Source of the DNA: Bursaphelenchus xylophilus
Lineage: Eukaryota; Nematoda; Chromadorea; Rhabditida; Aphelenchoididae
NCBI GenBank assembly: GCA_904066235.2
Contig: CAJFCV020000001.1
Location: 15,037,618 to 15,101,617, forward strand
Length of the DNA stretch: 64,000 nucleotides
Direction: 5' to 3'
Below, piece by piece: positions 26,691 to 38,990 of the stretch. The position numbers were made by a program, and so were the translations under genes. Position 1 is the first letter of the stretch; each line of letters starts with the position of its first letter. Under the pieces are notes generated by a model. That model saw only the letters and a program-made list of their open reading frames with translations, had not been told where the DNA came from and did no database searches.

Positions 26691-29600
26691 CTGATATTAT
26701 ACTAGGCACCGGTTTTAAAAAAAGGTCAATTAGTGATGACGGAGTGAATTGACAAGACATATACCATTCGAAAGGTAACCTCATAAGATTTTAGCACGGC
26801 AAGTTTCGGCTTTTTTGGAATCAAATTACGCCCACACTGAGCGAAACACTCTGATATTATACTAGGCACCGGTTTTAAAAAAAGGTCAATTAGTGATGAC
26901 GGAGTGAATTGACAAGACATACACCATTCGAAAGGTAACGGCATGAGATTTTAGCACGGCAAGTTTCAGCTTTTTTGGAATCAAATTACGCCCACACTGG
27001 GCGAAACACTCTGATATTATACTAGGCACCGGTTTTAAAAAAAGGTCAATTAGTGATGACGGAGTGAATTGACAAGACATACACCATTCGAAAGGTAATG
27101 GCATGAGATTTTAGCACGGCAAGTTTCAGCTTTTTTGGAATCAAATTACGCCCACACTGGGCGAAACACTCTGATATTATACTAGGCACCGGTTTTAAAA
27201 AAAGGTCAATTAGTGATGACGGAGTGAATTGACAAGACATATACCATTCGAAAGGTAACCTCATAAGATTTTAGCACGGCAAGTTTCAGCTTTTTTGGAA
27301 TCAAATTACGCCCACACTGAGCGAAACACTCTGATATTATACTAGGCACCGGTTTTAAAAAAAGGTCAATTAGTGATGACGGAGTGAATTGACAAGACAT
27401 ACACCATTCGAAAGGTAATGGCATGAGATTTTAGCACGGCAAGTTTCAGCTTTTTTGGAATCAAATTACGCCCACACTGGGCGAAACACTCTGATATTAT
27501 ACTAGGCACCGGTTTTAAAAAAAGGTCAATTAGTGATGACGGAGTGAATTGACAAGACATATACCATTCGAAAGGTAACCTCATAAGATTTTAGCACGGC
27601 AAGTTTCGGCTTTTTTGGAATCAAATTACGCCCACACTGAGCGAAACACTCTGATATTATACTAGGCACCGGTTTTAAAAAAAGGTCAATTAGTGATGAC
27701 GGAGTGAATTGACAAGACATACACCATTCGAAAGGTAATGGCATGAGATTTTAGCACGGCAAGTTTCAGCTTTTTTGGAATCAAATTACGCCCACACTGG
27801 GCGAAACACTCTGATATTATACTAGGCACCGGTTTTAAAAAAAGGTCAATTAGTGATGACGGAGTGAATTGACAAGACATACACCATTCGAAAGGTAATG
27901 GCATGAGATTTTAGCACGGCAAGTTTCAGCTTTTTTGGAATCAAATTACGCCCACACTGGGCGAAACACTCTGATATTATACTAGGCACCGGTTTTAAAA
28001 AAAGGTCAATTAGTGATGACGGAGTGAATTGACAAGACATACACCATTCGAAAGGTAATGGCATGAGATTTTAGCACGGCAAGTTTCAGCTTTTTTGGAA
28101 TCAAATTACGCCCACACTGGGCGAAACACTCTGATATTATACTAGGCACCGGTTTTAAAAAAAGGTCAATTAGTGATGACGGAGTGAATTGACAAGACAT
28201 ACACCATTCGAAAGGTAATGGCATGAGATTTTAGCACGGCAAGTTTCAGCTTTTTTGGAATCAAATTACGCCCACACTGGGCGAAACACTCTGATATTAT
28301 ACTAGGCACCGGTTTTAAAAAAAGGTCAATTAGTGATGACGGAGTGAATTGACAAGACATATACCATTCGAAAGGTAATGGCATGAGATTTTAGCACGGC
28401 AAGTTTCAGCTTTTTTGGAATCAAATTACGCCCACACTGGGCGAAACACTCTGATATTATACTAGGCACCGGTTTTAAAAAAAGGTCAATTAGTGATGAC
28501 GGAGTGAATTGACAAGACATACACCATTCGAAAGGTAATGGCATGAGATTTTAGCACGGCAAGTTTCAGCTTTTTTGGAATCAAATTACGCCCACACTGG
28601 GCGAAACACTCTGATATTATACTAGGCACCGGTTTTAAAAAAAGGTCAATTAGTGATGACGGAGTGAATTGACAAGACATATACCATTCGAAAGGTAACC
28701 TCATAAGATTTTAGCACGGCAAGTTTCGGCTTTTTTGGAATCAAATTACGCCCACACTGAGCGAAACACTCTGATATTATACTAGGCACCGGTTTTAAAA
28801 AAAGGTCAATTAGTGATGACGGAGTGAATTGACAAGACATACACCATTCGAAAGGTAATGGCATGAGATTTTAGCACGGCAAGTTTCAGCTTTTTTGGAA
28901 TCAAATTACGCCCACACTGGGCGAAACACTCTGATATTATACTAGGCACCGGTTTTAAAAAAAGGTCAATTAGTGATGACGGAGTGAATTGACAAGACAT
29001 ACACCATTCGAAAGGTAATGGCATGAGATTTTAGCACGGCAAGTTTCAGCTTTTTTGGAATCAAATTACGCCCACACTGGGCGAAACACTCTGATATTAT
29101 ACTAGGCACCGGTTTTAAAAAAGGTCAATTAGTGATGACGGAGTGAATTGACAAGACATACACCATTCGAAAGGTAATGGCATGAGATTTTAGCACGGCA
29201 AGTTTCAGCTTTTTTGGAATCAAATTACGCCCACACTGGGCGAAACACTCTGATATTATACTAGGCACCGGTTTTAAAAAAAGGTCAATTAGTGATGACG
29301 GAGTGAATTGACAAGACATACACCATTCGAAAGGTAATGGCATGAGATTTTAGCACGGCAAGTTTCAGCTTTTTTGGAATCAAATTACGCCCACACTGGG
29401 CGAAACACTCTGATATTATACTAGGCACCGGTTTTAAAAAAAGGTCAATTAGTGATGACGGAGTGAATTGACAAGACATATACCATTCGAAAGGTAATGG
29501 CATGAGATTTTAGCACGGCAAGTTTCAGCTTTTTTGGAATCAAATTACGCCCACACTGGGCGAAACACTCTGATATTATACTAGGCACCGGTTTTAAAAA

Positions 29601-32497
29601 AAGGTCAATTAGTGATGACGGAGTGAATTGACAAGACATACACCATTCGAAAGGTAATGGCATGAGATTTTAGCACGGCAAGTTTCAGCTTTTTTGGAAT
29701 CAAATTACGCCCACACTGGGCGAAACACTCTGATATTATACTAGGCACCGGTTTTAAAAAAAGGTCAATTAGTGATGACGGAGTGAATTGACAAGACATA
29801 CACCATTCGAAAGGTAATGGCATGAGATTTTTAGCACGGCAAGTTTCAGCATTTTTGGAATCAAATTACGCCCACACTGGGCGAAACACTCTGATATTAT
29901 ACTAGGCACCGGTTTTAAAAAAAGGTCAATTAGTGATGACGGAGTGAATTGACAAGACATATACCATTCGAAAGGTAACCTCATAAGATTTTAGCACGGC
30001 AAGTTTCAGCTTTTTTGGAATCAAATTACGCCCACACTGGGCGAAACACTCTGATATTATACTAGGCACCGGTTTTAAAAAAGGTCAATTAGTGATGACG
30101 GAGTGAATTGACAAGACATATACCATTCGAAAGGTAACCTCATAAGATTTTAGCACGGCAAGTTTCAGCTTTTTTGGAATCAAATTACGCCCACACTGGG
30201 CGAAACACTCTGATATTATACTAGGCACCGGTTTTAAAAAAAGGTCAATTAGTGATGACGGAGTGAATTGACAAGACATACACCATTCGAAAGGTAATGG
30301 CATGAGATTTTAGCACGGCAAGTTTCAGCTTTTTTGGAATCAAATTACGCCCACACTGGGCGAAACACTCTGATATTATACTAGGCACCGGTTTTAAAAA
30401 AAGGTCAATTAGTGATGACGGAGTGAATTGACAAGACATACACCATTCGAAAGGTAATGGCATGAGATTTTAGCACGGCAAGTTTCAGCATTTTTGGAAT
30501 CAAATTACGCCCACACTGGGCGAAACACTCTGATATTATACTAGGCACCGGTTTTAAAAAAAGGTCAATTAGTGATGACGGAGTGAATTGACAAGACATA
30601 TACCATTCGAAAGGTAACCTCATAAGATTTTAGCACGGCAAGTTTCAGCTTTTTTGGAATCAAATTACGCCCACACTGGGCGAAACACTCTGATATTATA
30701 CTAGGCACCGGTTTTAAAAAAAGGTCAATTAGTGATGACGGAGTGAATTGACAAGACATACACCATTCGAAAGGTAATGGCATGAGATTTTAGCACGGCA
30801 AGTTTCAGCTTTTTTGGAATCAAATTACGCCCACACTGGGCGAAACACTCTGATATTATACTAGGCACCGGTTTTAAAAAAAGGTCAATTAGTGATGACG
30901 GAGTGAATTGACAAGACATACACCATTCGAAAGCTAATCGCCTGAGATTTTAGCACGGCAAGTTTCAGCTTTTTTGGAATCAAATTACGCCCACACTGGG
31001 CGAAACACTCTGATATTATACTAGGCACCGGTTTTAAAAAAAGGTCAATTAGTGATGACGGAGTGAATTGACAAGACATACACCATTCGAAAGGTAACCT
31101 CATAAGATTTTAGCACGGCAAGTTTCAGCTTTTTTTGAATCAAATTACGCCCACACTGGGCGAAACACTCTGATATTATACTAGGCATCGGTTTTAAAAA
31201 AGGTCAATTAGTGATGACGGAGTGAATTGACAAGACATACACCATTCGAAAGGGAATGGCATGAGATTTTAGCACGGCAAGTTTCAGCTTTTTTGGAATC
31301 AAATTACGCCCACACTGGGCGAAACACTCTGATATTATACTAGGCACCGGTTTTAAAAAAAGGTCAATTAGTGATGACGGAGTGAATTGACAAGACATAC
31401 ACCATTCGAAAGGTAATGGCATGAGATTTTTAGCACGGCAAGTTTCAGCATTTTTTGGAATCAAATTACGCCCACACTGGGCGAAACACTCTGATATTAT
31501 ACTAGGCACCGGTTTTAAAAAAGGTCAATTAGTGATGACGGAGTGAATTGACAAGACATATACCATTCGATAGGTAACCTCATAAGATTTTAGCACGGCA
31601 AGTTTCAGCTTTTTTGGAATCAAATTACGCCCACACTGGGCGAAACACTCTGATATTATACTAGGCACCGGTTTTAAAAAAAGGTCAATTAGTGATGACG
31701 GAGTGAATTGACAAGACATACACCATTCGAAAGGTAATGGCATGAGATTTTAGCACGGCAAGTTTCAGCTTTTTTGGAATCAAATTACGCCCACACTGGG
31801 CGAAACACTCTGATATTATACTAGGCACCGGTTTTAAAAAAAGGTCAATTAGTGATGACGGAGTGAATTGACAAGACATACACCATTCGAAAGGTAATGG
31901 CATGAGATTTTAGCACGGCAAGTTTCAGCTTTTTTGAATCAAATTACGCCCACACTGGGCGAAACACTCTGATATTATACTAGGCACCGGTTTTAAAAAA
32001 AGGTCAATTAGTGATGACGGAGTGAATTGACAAGACATACACCATTCGAAAGGTAATGGCATGAGATTTTTAGCACGGCAAGTTTCAGCATTTTTTGGAA
32101 TCAAATTACGCCCACACTGGGCGAAACACTCTGATATTATACTAGGCACCGGTTTTAAAAAAAGGTCAATTAGTGATGACGGAGTGAATTGACAAGACAT
32201 ATACCATTCGATAGGTAACCTCATAAGATTTTAGCACGGCAAGTTTCAGCTTTTTTGGAATCAAATTACGCCCACACTGGGCGAAACACTCTGATATTAT
32301 ACTAGGCACCGGTTTTAAAAAAAGGTCAATTAGTGATGACGGAGTGAATTGACAAGACATACACCATTCGAAAGGTAATGGCATGAGATTTTAGCACGGC
32401 AAGTTTCAGCTTTTTTGGAATCAAATTACGCCCACACTGGGCGAAACACTCTGATATTATACTAGGCACCGGTTTTAAAAAAAGGTCAATTAGTGAT

Positions 32498-33500
32498 GAC
32501 GGAGTGAATTGACAAGACATATACCATTCGAAAGGTAACCTCATAAGATTTTAGCACGGCAAGTTTCAGCTTTTTTGGAATCAAATTACGCCCACACTGG
32601 GCGAAACACTCTGATATTATACTAGGCACCGGTTTTAAAAAAAGGTCAATTAGTGATGACGGAGTGAAGACGGAGTGAATTGACAAGACATATACCATTC
32701 GAAAGGTAACCTCATAAGATTTTAGCACGGCAAGTTTCAGCTTTTTTGGAATCAAATTACGCCCACACTGGGCGAAACACTCTGATATTATACTAGGCAC
32801 CGGTTTTAAAAAAAGGTCAATTAGTGATGACGGAGTGAAGACGGAGTGAATTGACAAGACATATACCATTCGAAAGGTAACCTCATAAGATTTTAGCACG
32901 GCAAGTTTCAGCTTTTTTTGAATCAAATTGCGCCCACACTGGGCGAAACACTCTGATATTATACTAGGCACCGGTTTTAAAAAAAGGTCAATTAGTGATG
33001 ACGGAGTGAATTGACAAGACATATACCATTCGATAGGTAACCTCATAAGATTTTAGCACGGCAAGTTTCAGCTTTTTTGGAATCAAATTACGCCCACACT
33101 GGGCGAAACACTCTGATATTATACTAGGCACCGGTTTTAAAAAAAGGTCAATTAGTGATGACGGAGTGAATTGACAAGACATACACCATTCGAAAGGTAA
33201 TGGCATGAGATTTTAGCACGGCAAGTTTCAGCTTTTTTGGAATCAAATTACGCCCACACTGGGCGAAACACTCTGATATTATACTAGGCACCGGTTTTAA
33301 AAAAAGGTCAATTAGTGATGACGGAGTGAATTGACAAGACATATACCATTCGAAAGGTAACCTCATAAGATTTTAGCACGGCAAGTTTCAGCTTTTTTGG
33401 AATCAAATTACGCCCACACTGGGCGAAACACTCTGATATTATACTAGGCACCGGTTTTAAAAAAGGTCAATTAGTGATGACGGAGTGAAGACGGAGTGAA
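32498..33500 (+). repeat. 171-bp monomer cluster
   Basis: Units here contain a direct 11-bp duplication of GACGGAGTGAA (first copies at 32658-32668, 32829-32839 and 33479-33489, second copies immediately after). The first two are consecutive and exactly 171 bp apart. Further examples lie near 34934, 35104 (degenerate), 35603, 35774, 36916, 37250 (degenerate), 37914 and one isolated case at 43377. The duplication falls in the loop of inverted repeat 1. Confidence 0.88.
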
Positions 33501-34819
33501 TTGACAAGACATATACCATTCGAAAGGTAACCTCATAAGATTTTAGCACGGCAAGTTTCAGCTTTTTTGGAATCAAATTACGCCCACACTGGGCGAAACA
33601 CTCTGATATTATACAAGGCACCGGTTTTAAAAAAAGGTCAATTAGTGATGACGGAGTGAATTGACAAGACATATACCATTCGAAAGGTAATGGCATGAGA
33701 TTTTAGCACGGCAAGTTTCAGCATTTTTGGAATCAAATTACGCCCACACTGGGCGAAACACTCTGATATTATACTAGGCACCGGTTTTAAAAAAAGGTCA
33801 ATTAGTGATGACGGAGTGAATTGACAAGACATACACCATTCGAAAGGTAATGGCATGAGATTTTAGCACGGCAAGTTTCAGCTTTTTTGGAATCAAATTA
33901 CGCCCACACTGGGCGAAACACTCTGATATTATACTAGGCACCGGTTTTAAAAAAAGGTCAATTAGTGATGACGGAGTGAATTGACAAGACATACACCATT
34001 CGAAAGGTAATGGCATGAGATTTTAGCACGGCAAGTTTCAGCTTTTTTGGAATCAAATTACGCCCACACTGGGCGAAACACTCTGATATTATACTAGGCA
34101 CCGGTTTTAAAAAAAGGTCAATTAGTGATGACGGAGTGAATTGACAAGACATACACCATTCGAAAGGTAATGGCATGAGATTTTAGCACGGCAAGTTTCA
34201 GCTTTTTTGGAATCAAATTACGCCCACACTGGGCGAAACACTCTGATATTATACTAGGCACCGGTTTTAAAAAAAGGTCAATTAGTGATGACGGAGTGAA
34301 TTGACAAGACATATACCATTCGAAAGGTAATGGCATGAGATTTTTAGCACGGCAAGTTTCAGCATTTTTGGAATCAAATTACGCCCACACTGGGCGAAAC
34401 ACTCTGATATTATACTAGGCACCGGTTTTAAAAAAAGGTCAATTAGTGATGACGGAGTGAATTGACAAGACATATACCATTCGAAAGGTAACCGCATAAG
34501 ATTTTAGCACGGCAAGTTTCAGCTTTTTTGGAATCAAATTACGCCCACACTGGGCGAAACACTCTGATATTATACTAGGCACCGGTTTTAAAAAAAGGTC
34601 AATTAGTGATGACGGAGTGAATTGACAAGACATATACCATTCGAAAGGTAATGGCATGAGATTTTAGCACGGCAAGTTTCAGCATTTTTGGAATCAAATT
34701 ACGCCCACACTGGGCGAAACACTCTGATATTATACTAGGCACCGGTTTTAAAAAAAGGTCAATTAGTGATGACGGAGTGAATTGACAAGACATACACCAT
34801 TCGAAAGGTAATGGCATGA

Positions 34820-37800
34820 GATTTTAGCCCACGGCAAGTTTCAGCATTTTTGGAATCAAAATTACGCCCACACTGGGCGAAACACTCTGATAATATACTA
34901 GGCACCGGTTTTAAAAAAAGGTCAATTAGTGATGACGGAGTGAAGACGGAGTGAATTGACAAGACATATACCATTCGAAAGGTAACCTCACAAGATTTTA
35001 GCACGGCAAGTTTCAGCTTTTTTGGAATCAAATTACGCCCACACTGGGCGAAAACACTCTGATATTATACAAGGCACCGGTTTTAAAAAAGGTCAATTAG
35101 TGATGACGGAGTGGAAGACGGGAGGAATTGACAAGACATATACCATTCGAAAGGTAACCGCATGAGATTTTTAGCGCGGCCAAGTTTCAGCTATTTTGGA
35201 ATCAAATTACGCCCACACTGGGCGAAGCACTCTGATATTATACAAGGCACCGGTTTTAAAAAAAGGTCAATTAGTGATGACGGAGTGAATTGACAAGACA
35301 TACACCATTCGAAAGGTAATGGCATGAGATTTTAGCACGGCAAGTTTCAGCATTTTTGGAATCAAATTACGCCCACACTGGGCGAAACACTCTGATATTA
35401 TACTAGGCACCGGTTTTAAAAAAAAGGTCAATTAGTGATGACGGAGTGAATTGACAAGACATACACCATTCCGAAAGGTAACCGCATGAGATTTTAGCAC
35501 GGCAAGTTTCAGCTTTTTTGGAATCAAATTACGCCCACACTGGGCGAAACACTCTGATTACTTATACTAGGCACCGGTTTTAAAAAAAGGTCAATTAGTG
35601 ATGACGGAGTGAAGACGGAGTGAATTGACAAGACATATACCATTCGAAAGGTAACCTCATAAAATTTTAGCGCGGCAAGTTTCAGCTTTTTTGGAATCAA
35701 ATTGCCGCCCACACTGGGCGAAACACTCTGATATTATACAAGGCACCGGTTTTAAAAAAAGGTCAATTAGTGATGACGGAGCGAAGACGGAGGAATTGAA
35801 CCAAGACATATACCATTCGAAAGGTAACTGGCATGAGATTTTAGCACGGCAAGTTTCAGCATTTTTGGAATCAAATTACGCCCACACTGGGCGAAACACT
35901 CTGATATTATACAAGGCGCCGGTTTTAAAAAAAGGTCAATTAGTGATGACGGAGTGAATTGACAAGACATATACCATTCGAAAGGTAACCGCATGAGATT
36001 TTTTAGCACGGCAAGTTTCAGCTTTTTTGGAATCAGATTACGCCCACACTGGGCGAAACACCTCTGATATTATACTAGGCACCGGTTTTTAAAAAAAGGT
36101 CAATTAGTGATGACGGAGTGAACTGACAAGACATACACCATTCGAAAGGTAATGGCATGAGATTTTAGCACGGCAAGTTTCAGCTTTTTTGGAATCAAAT
36201 TACGCCCACACTGGGCGAAACACTCTGATATTATACTAGGCACGGGTTTTAAAAAAAGGTCAATTAGTGATGACGGAGTGAAATTGACAAGACATATAAA
36301 CCATTCGAAAGGTAACCGCATGAGATTTTAGCACGGCAAGTTTCAGCTATTTTGGAATCAAATTACGCCCACACTGGGCGAAACACTCTGATATTATACT
36401 AGGCACCGGTTTTAAAAAAGGTCAATTAGTGATGACGGAGTGAATTGACAAGACATATACCATTCGAAAGGTAACCTCATAAGATTTTAGCACGGCAAGT
36501 TTCAGCTTTTTTGAATCAAATTACGCCCACACTGGGCGAAACACTCTGATATTATACTAGGCACGGGTTTTAAAAAAGGTCAATTAGTGATGACGGAGTG
36601 AATTGACAAGACATATACCATTCGAAAGGTAACCTCATAAGATTTTAGCACGGCAAGTTTCAGCTTTTTTGAATCAAATTACGCCCACACTGGGCGAAAC
36701 ACTCTGATATTATACTAGGCACCGGTTTTTAAAAAAAAGGTCAATTAGTGATGACGGAGTGAATTGGACAAGACATACACCATTCGAAAGGTAATGGCAT
36801 GAGATTTTAGCACGGCAAGTTTCAGCTTTTTTGGAATCAAATTACGCCCACACTGGGCGAAACACTCTCTGATATTATACTAGGCACCGGTTTTAAAAAA
36901 AGGTCAATTAGTGATGACGGAGTGAAGACGGAGTGAATTGACAAGACATACACCATTCGAAAGGTAACTGGCATGAGATTTTAGCGCGGCAAGTTTCAGC
37001 TTTTTTGGAATCAAATTACGCCCACACTGGGCGAAACACTCTGACATTGAGGCTAGGCACGGGTTTAAAAAAAAGGTCAATTAGTGATGACGGAGTGAAT
37101 TGACAAGACATACACCATTCGAAAGGTAACCGCATGAGATTTTAGCACGGCAAGTTTCAGCTTTTTTGGAATCAAATTACGCCCACACTGGGCGAAACAC
37201 TCTGATATTATACTAGGCAATCGGTTTTTAAAAAAGGTCAATTAGTGATGACGGAGGAAGACGGAGTGAATTGACAAGACATACACCATCTGAAAGGTAA
37301 CCGCATGAGATTTTAGCACGGCAAGTTTCAGCTTTTTTGGAGTCAAATTACGCCCACACTGGGCGAAACACTCTGATATTATACAAGGCAACCGGTTTTT
37401 AAAAAAGTCGGTCAGATTAGTGAGGTGACGGAGTGAATTGACAAGACATATACCATTCGAAAGGTAATGGCATGAGATTTTAGCACGGCAAGTTTCAGCA
37501 TTTTTGGAATCAAATTACGCCCACACTGGGCGAAACACTCTGATATCATACTAGGCACCGGTTTTAAAAAAAGGTCAATTAGCGATGACGGAGTGAATTG
37601 ACAAGACATACACCATTCGAAAGGTAATGGCATGAGATTTTAGCACGGCAAGCCCCAGCTTTTTTGGAATCAAATTACGCCCACACTGGGCGAAACACTC
37701 TGATATTATACTAGGCACCGGTTTTAAAAAAAGGTCAATGTAGTGATGACGGAGTGAATTGACAAGCACATACACCATTCGAAAGGTAACCGCATGATGA

Positions 37801-38990
37801 TTTTAGCACGGCAAGTTTCCAGCTTTTTTGGAATCAAACCCGATGCCCACACTGGGCGAAACACTCTGATATTATACTAGGCAACCGGTTTTTAAAAAAA
37901 GGTCAATTAGTGATGACGGAGTGAAGACGGAGCGAATTGACAAGACATACGCCATTCGAAAGGTAACCGCATGAGATTTTAGCGCGGCAAGTTTCAGCTT
38001 TTTTGGAGTCAAATTCGCGCCCACACTGGGCGAAACACTCTGATATTATACAAGGCAACCGGTTTTTAAAAAAAAAGGTCAATTAGTGATGACGGAGTGA
38101 ATTGACAAGACATATACCATTCGAAAGGTAACCTCATAAGATTTTAGCACGGCAAGTTTCAGCTTTTTTGGAATCTAAATTACGCCCACACTGGGCGAAA
38201 CACTCTCGATATTATACTAGGCACCGGTTTTAAAAAAAGGTCAATTAGTGATGACGGAGTGAACTGACAAGACATACACCATTCGAAAGGTAACTCCCAT
38301 AAGATTTTAGCACGGCAAGTTTCAGCTTTTTTGGAATCAAATTACGCCCACACTGGGCGAAACACTCTGATATTATACTAGGCACGGGTTTTAAAAAAAG
38401 GTCAATTAGTGATGACGGAGTGAATTGACAAGACATATACCATTCGAAAGGTAATGGCATGAGATTTTAGCACGGCAAGTTTCAGCTTTTTTGGAATCAA
38501 ATTACGCCCACACTGGGCGAAACACTCTGATATTATACTAGGCAACCGGTTTTTAAAAAAGGTCAATTAGTGATGACGGAGTGAATTGACAAGACATACA
38601 CCGTTCGAAAGGAAATCGCATGAGATTTTAGCACGGCAAGTTTCAGCTTTTTTGGAGTCAAATTACGCCCACACTGGGCGAAACACTCTGATATTATACT
38701 AGGCACCGGTTTTAAAAAAAGGTCAATTAGTGATGACGGAGTGAATTGACAAGACATATACCGTTCGAAAGGTAACCTCATAAGATTTTAGCACGGCAAG
38801 TTTCAGCTTTTTTGGAATCAAATTACGCCCACACTGGGCGAAACACTCTGATATTATACTAGGCATCGGGTTTTAAAAAAAGGTCAATTAGTGATGACGG
38901 AGTGAATTGACAAGACATATACCATCTCGAAAGGTAACGCTCATACAGATTTTAGCACGGCAAGTTTCAGCTTTTTTGGAATCAAATTAC
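34820..38990 (+). repeat. degenerate satellite island
   Basis: Monomers remain alignable but carry many one- to five-base insertions, some deletions and clustered substitutions. Examples are TTAGCCCACGG (34827), GCGAAAACAC (35048), GATTACTTATAC (35558), GACATTGAGG (37043), a disrupted stretch at 37405-37430, and CAAACCCGATG (37837). Several changes are shared by different units: A13 (TACAAGGC, about seven copies including one just outside at 33614), GCAACCGG, GCGCGGC, GGAGTC and the 11-bp duplication. Haplotype CCG with G95, rare elsewhere, appears about eight times. Shared variants argue for real divergent monomers; scattered single-base insertions could be consensus errors. Confidence 0.85.

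Larger units (their letters stand above)
19700..34800 (+). repeat. domain with six-monomer higher-order repeat
   Basis: Substitution load drops relative to the preceding domain and units are mostly 160 bp. Four copies of a six-unit block are recognisable (19972, 23172, 24611, 25731), separated by A-rich stretches. A subset of A units with A121 (CATTTTTGG), some with an extra T at 101, appears from about 23100 and becomes more frequent toward 34800. 171-bp units begin at 32650. Confidence 0.8.

Noticed and set aside
32486..33046. A 186-codon open frame on the - strand
   Set aside because: It is long only because 171-bp units are a multiple of three, so the frame stays open across them. It is a translated tandem repeat, not a recognisable protein.
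35691..35957. An 88-codon + strand open frame in the degenerate island
   Set aside because: It exists because small insertions alter the satellite frame there. It overlaps ordinary monomer sequence and shows no independent coding signal.
34820..38990. Transposon or gene insertion in the degenerate island
   Set aside because: All sequence there still aligns to the monomer. There is no foreign segment, terminal repeat or target-site duplication.
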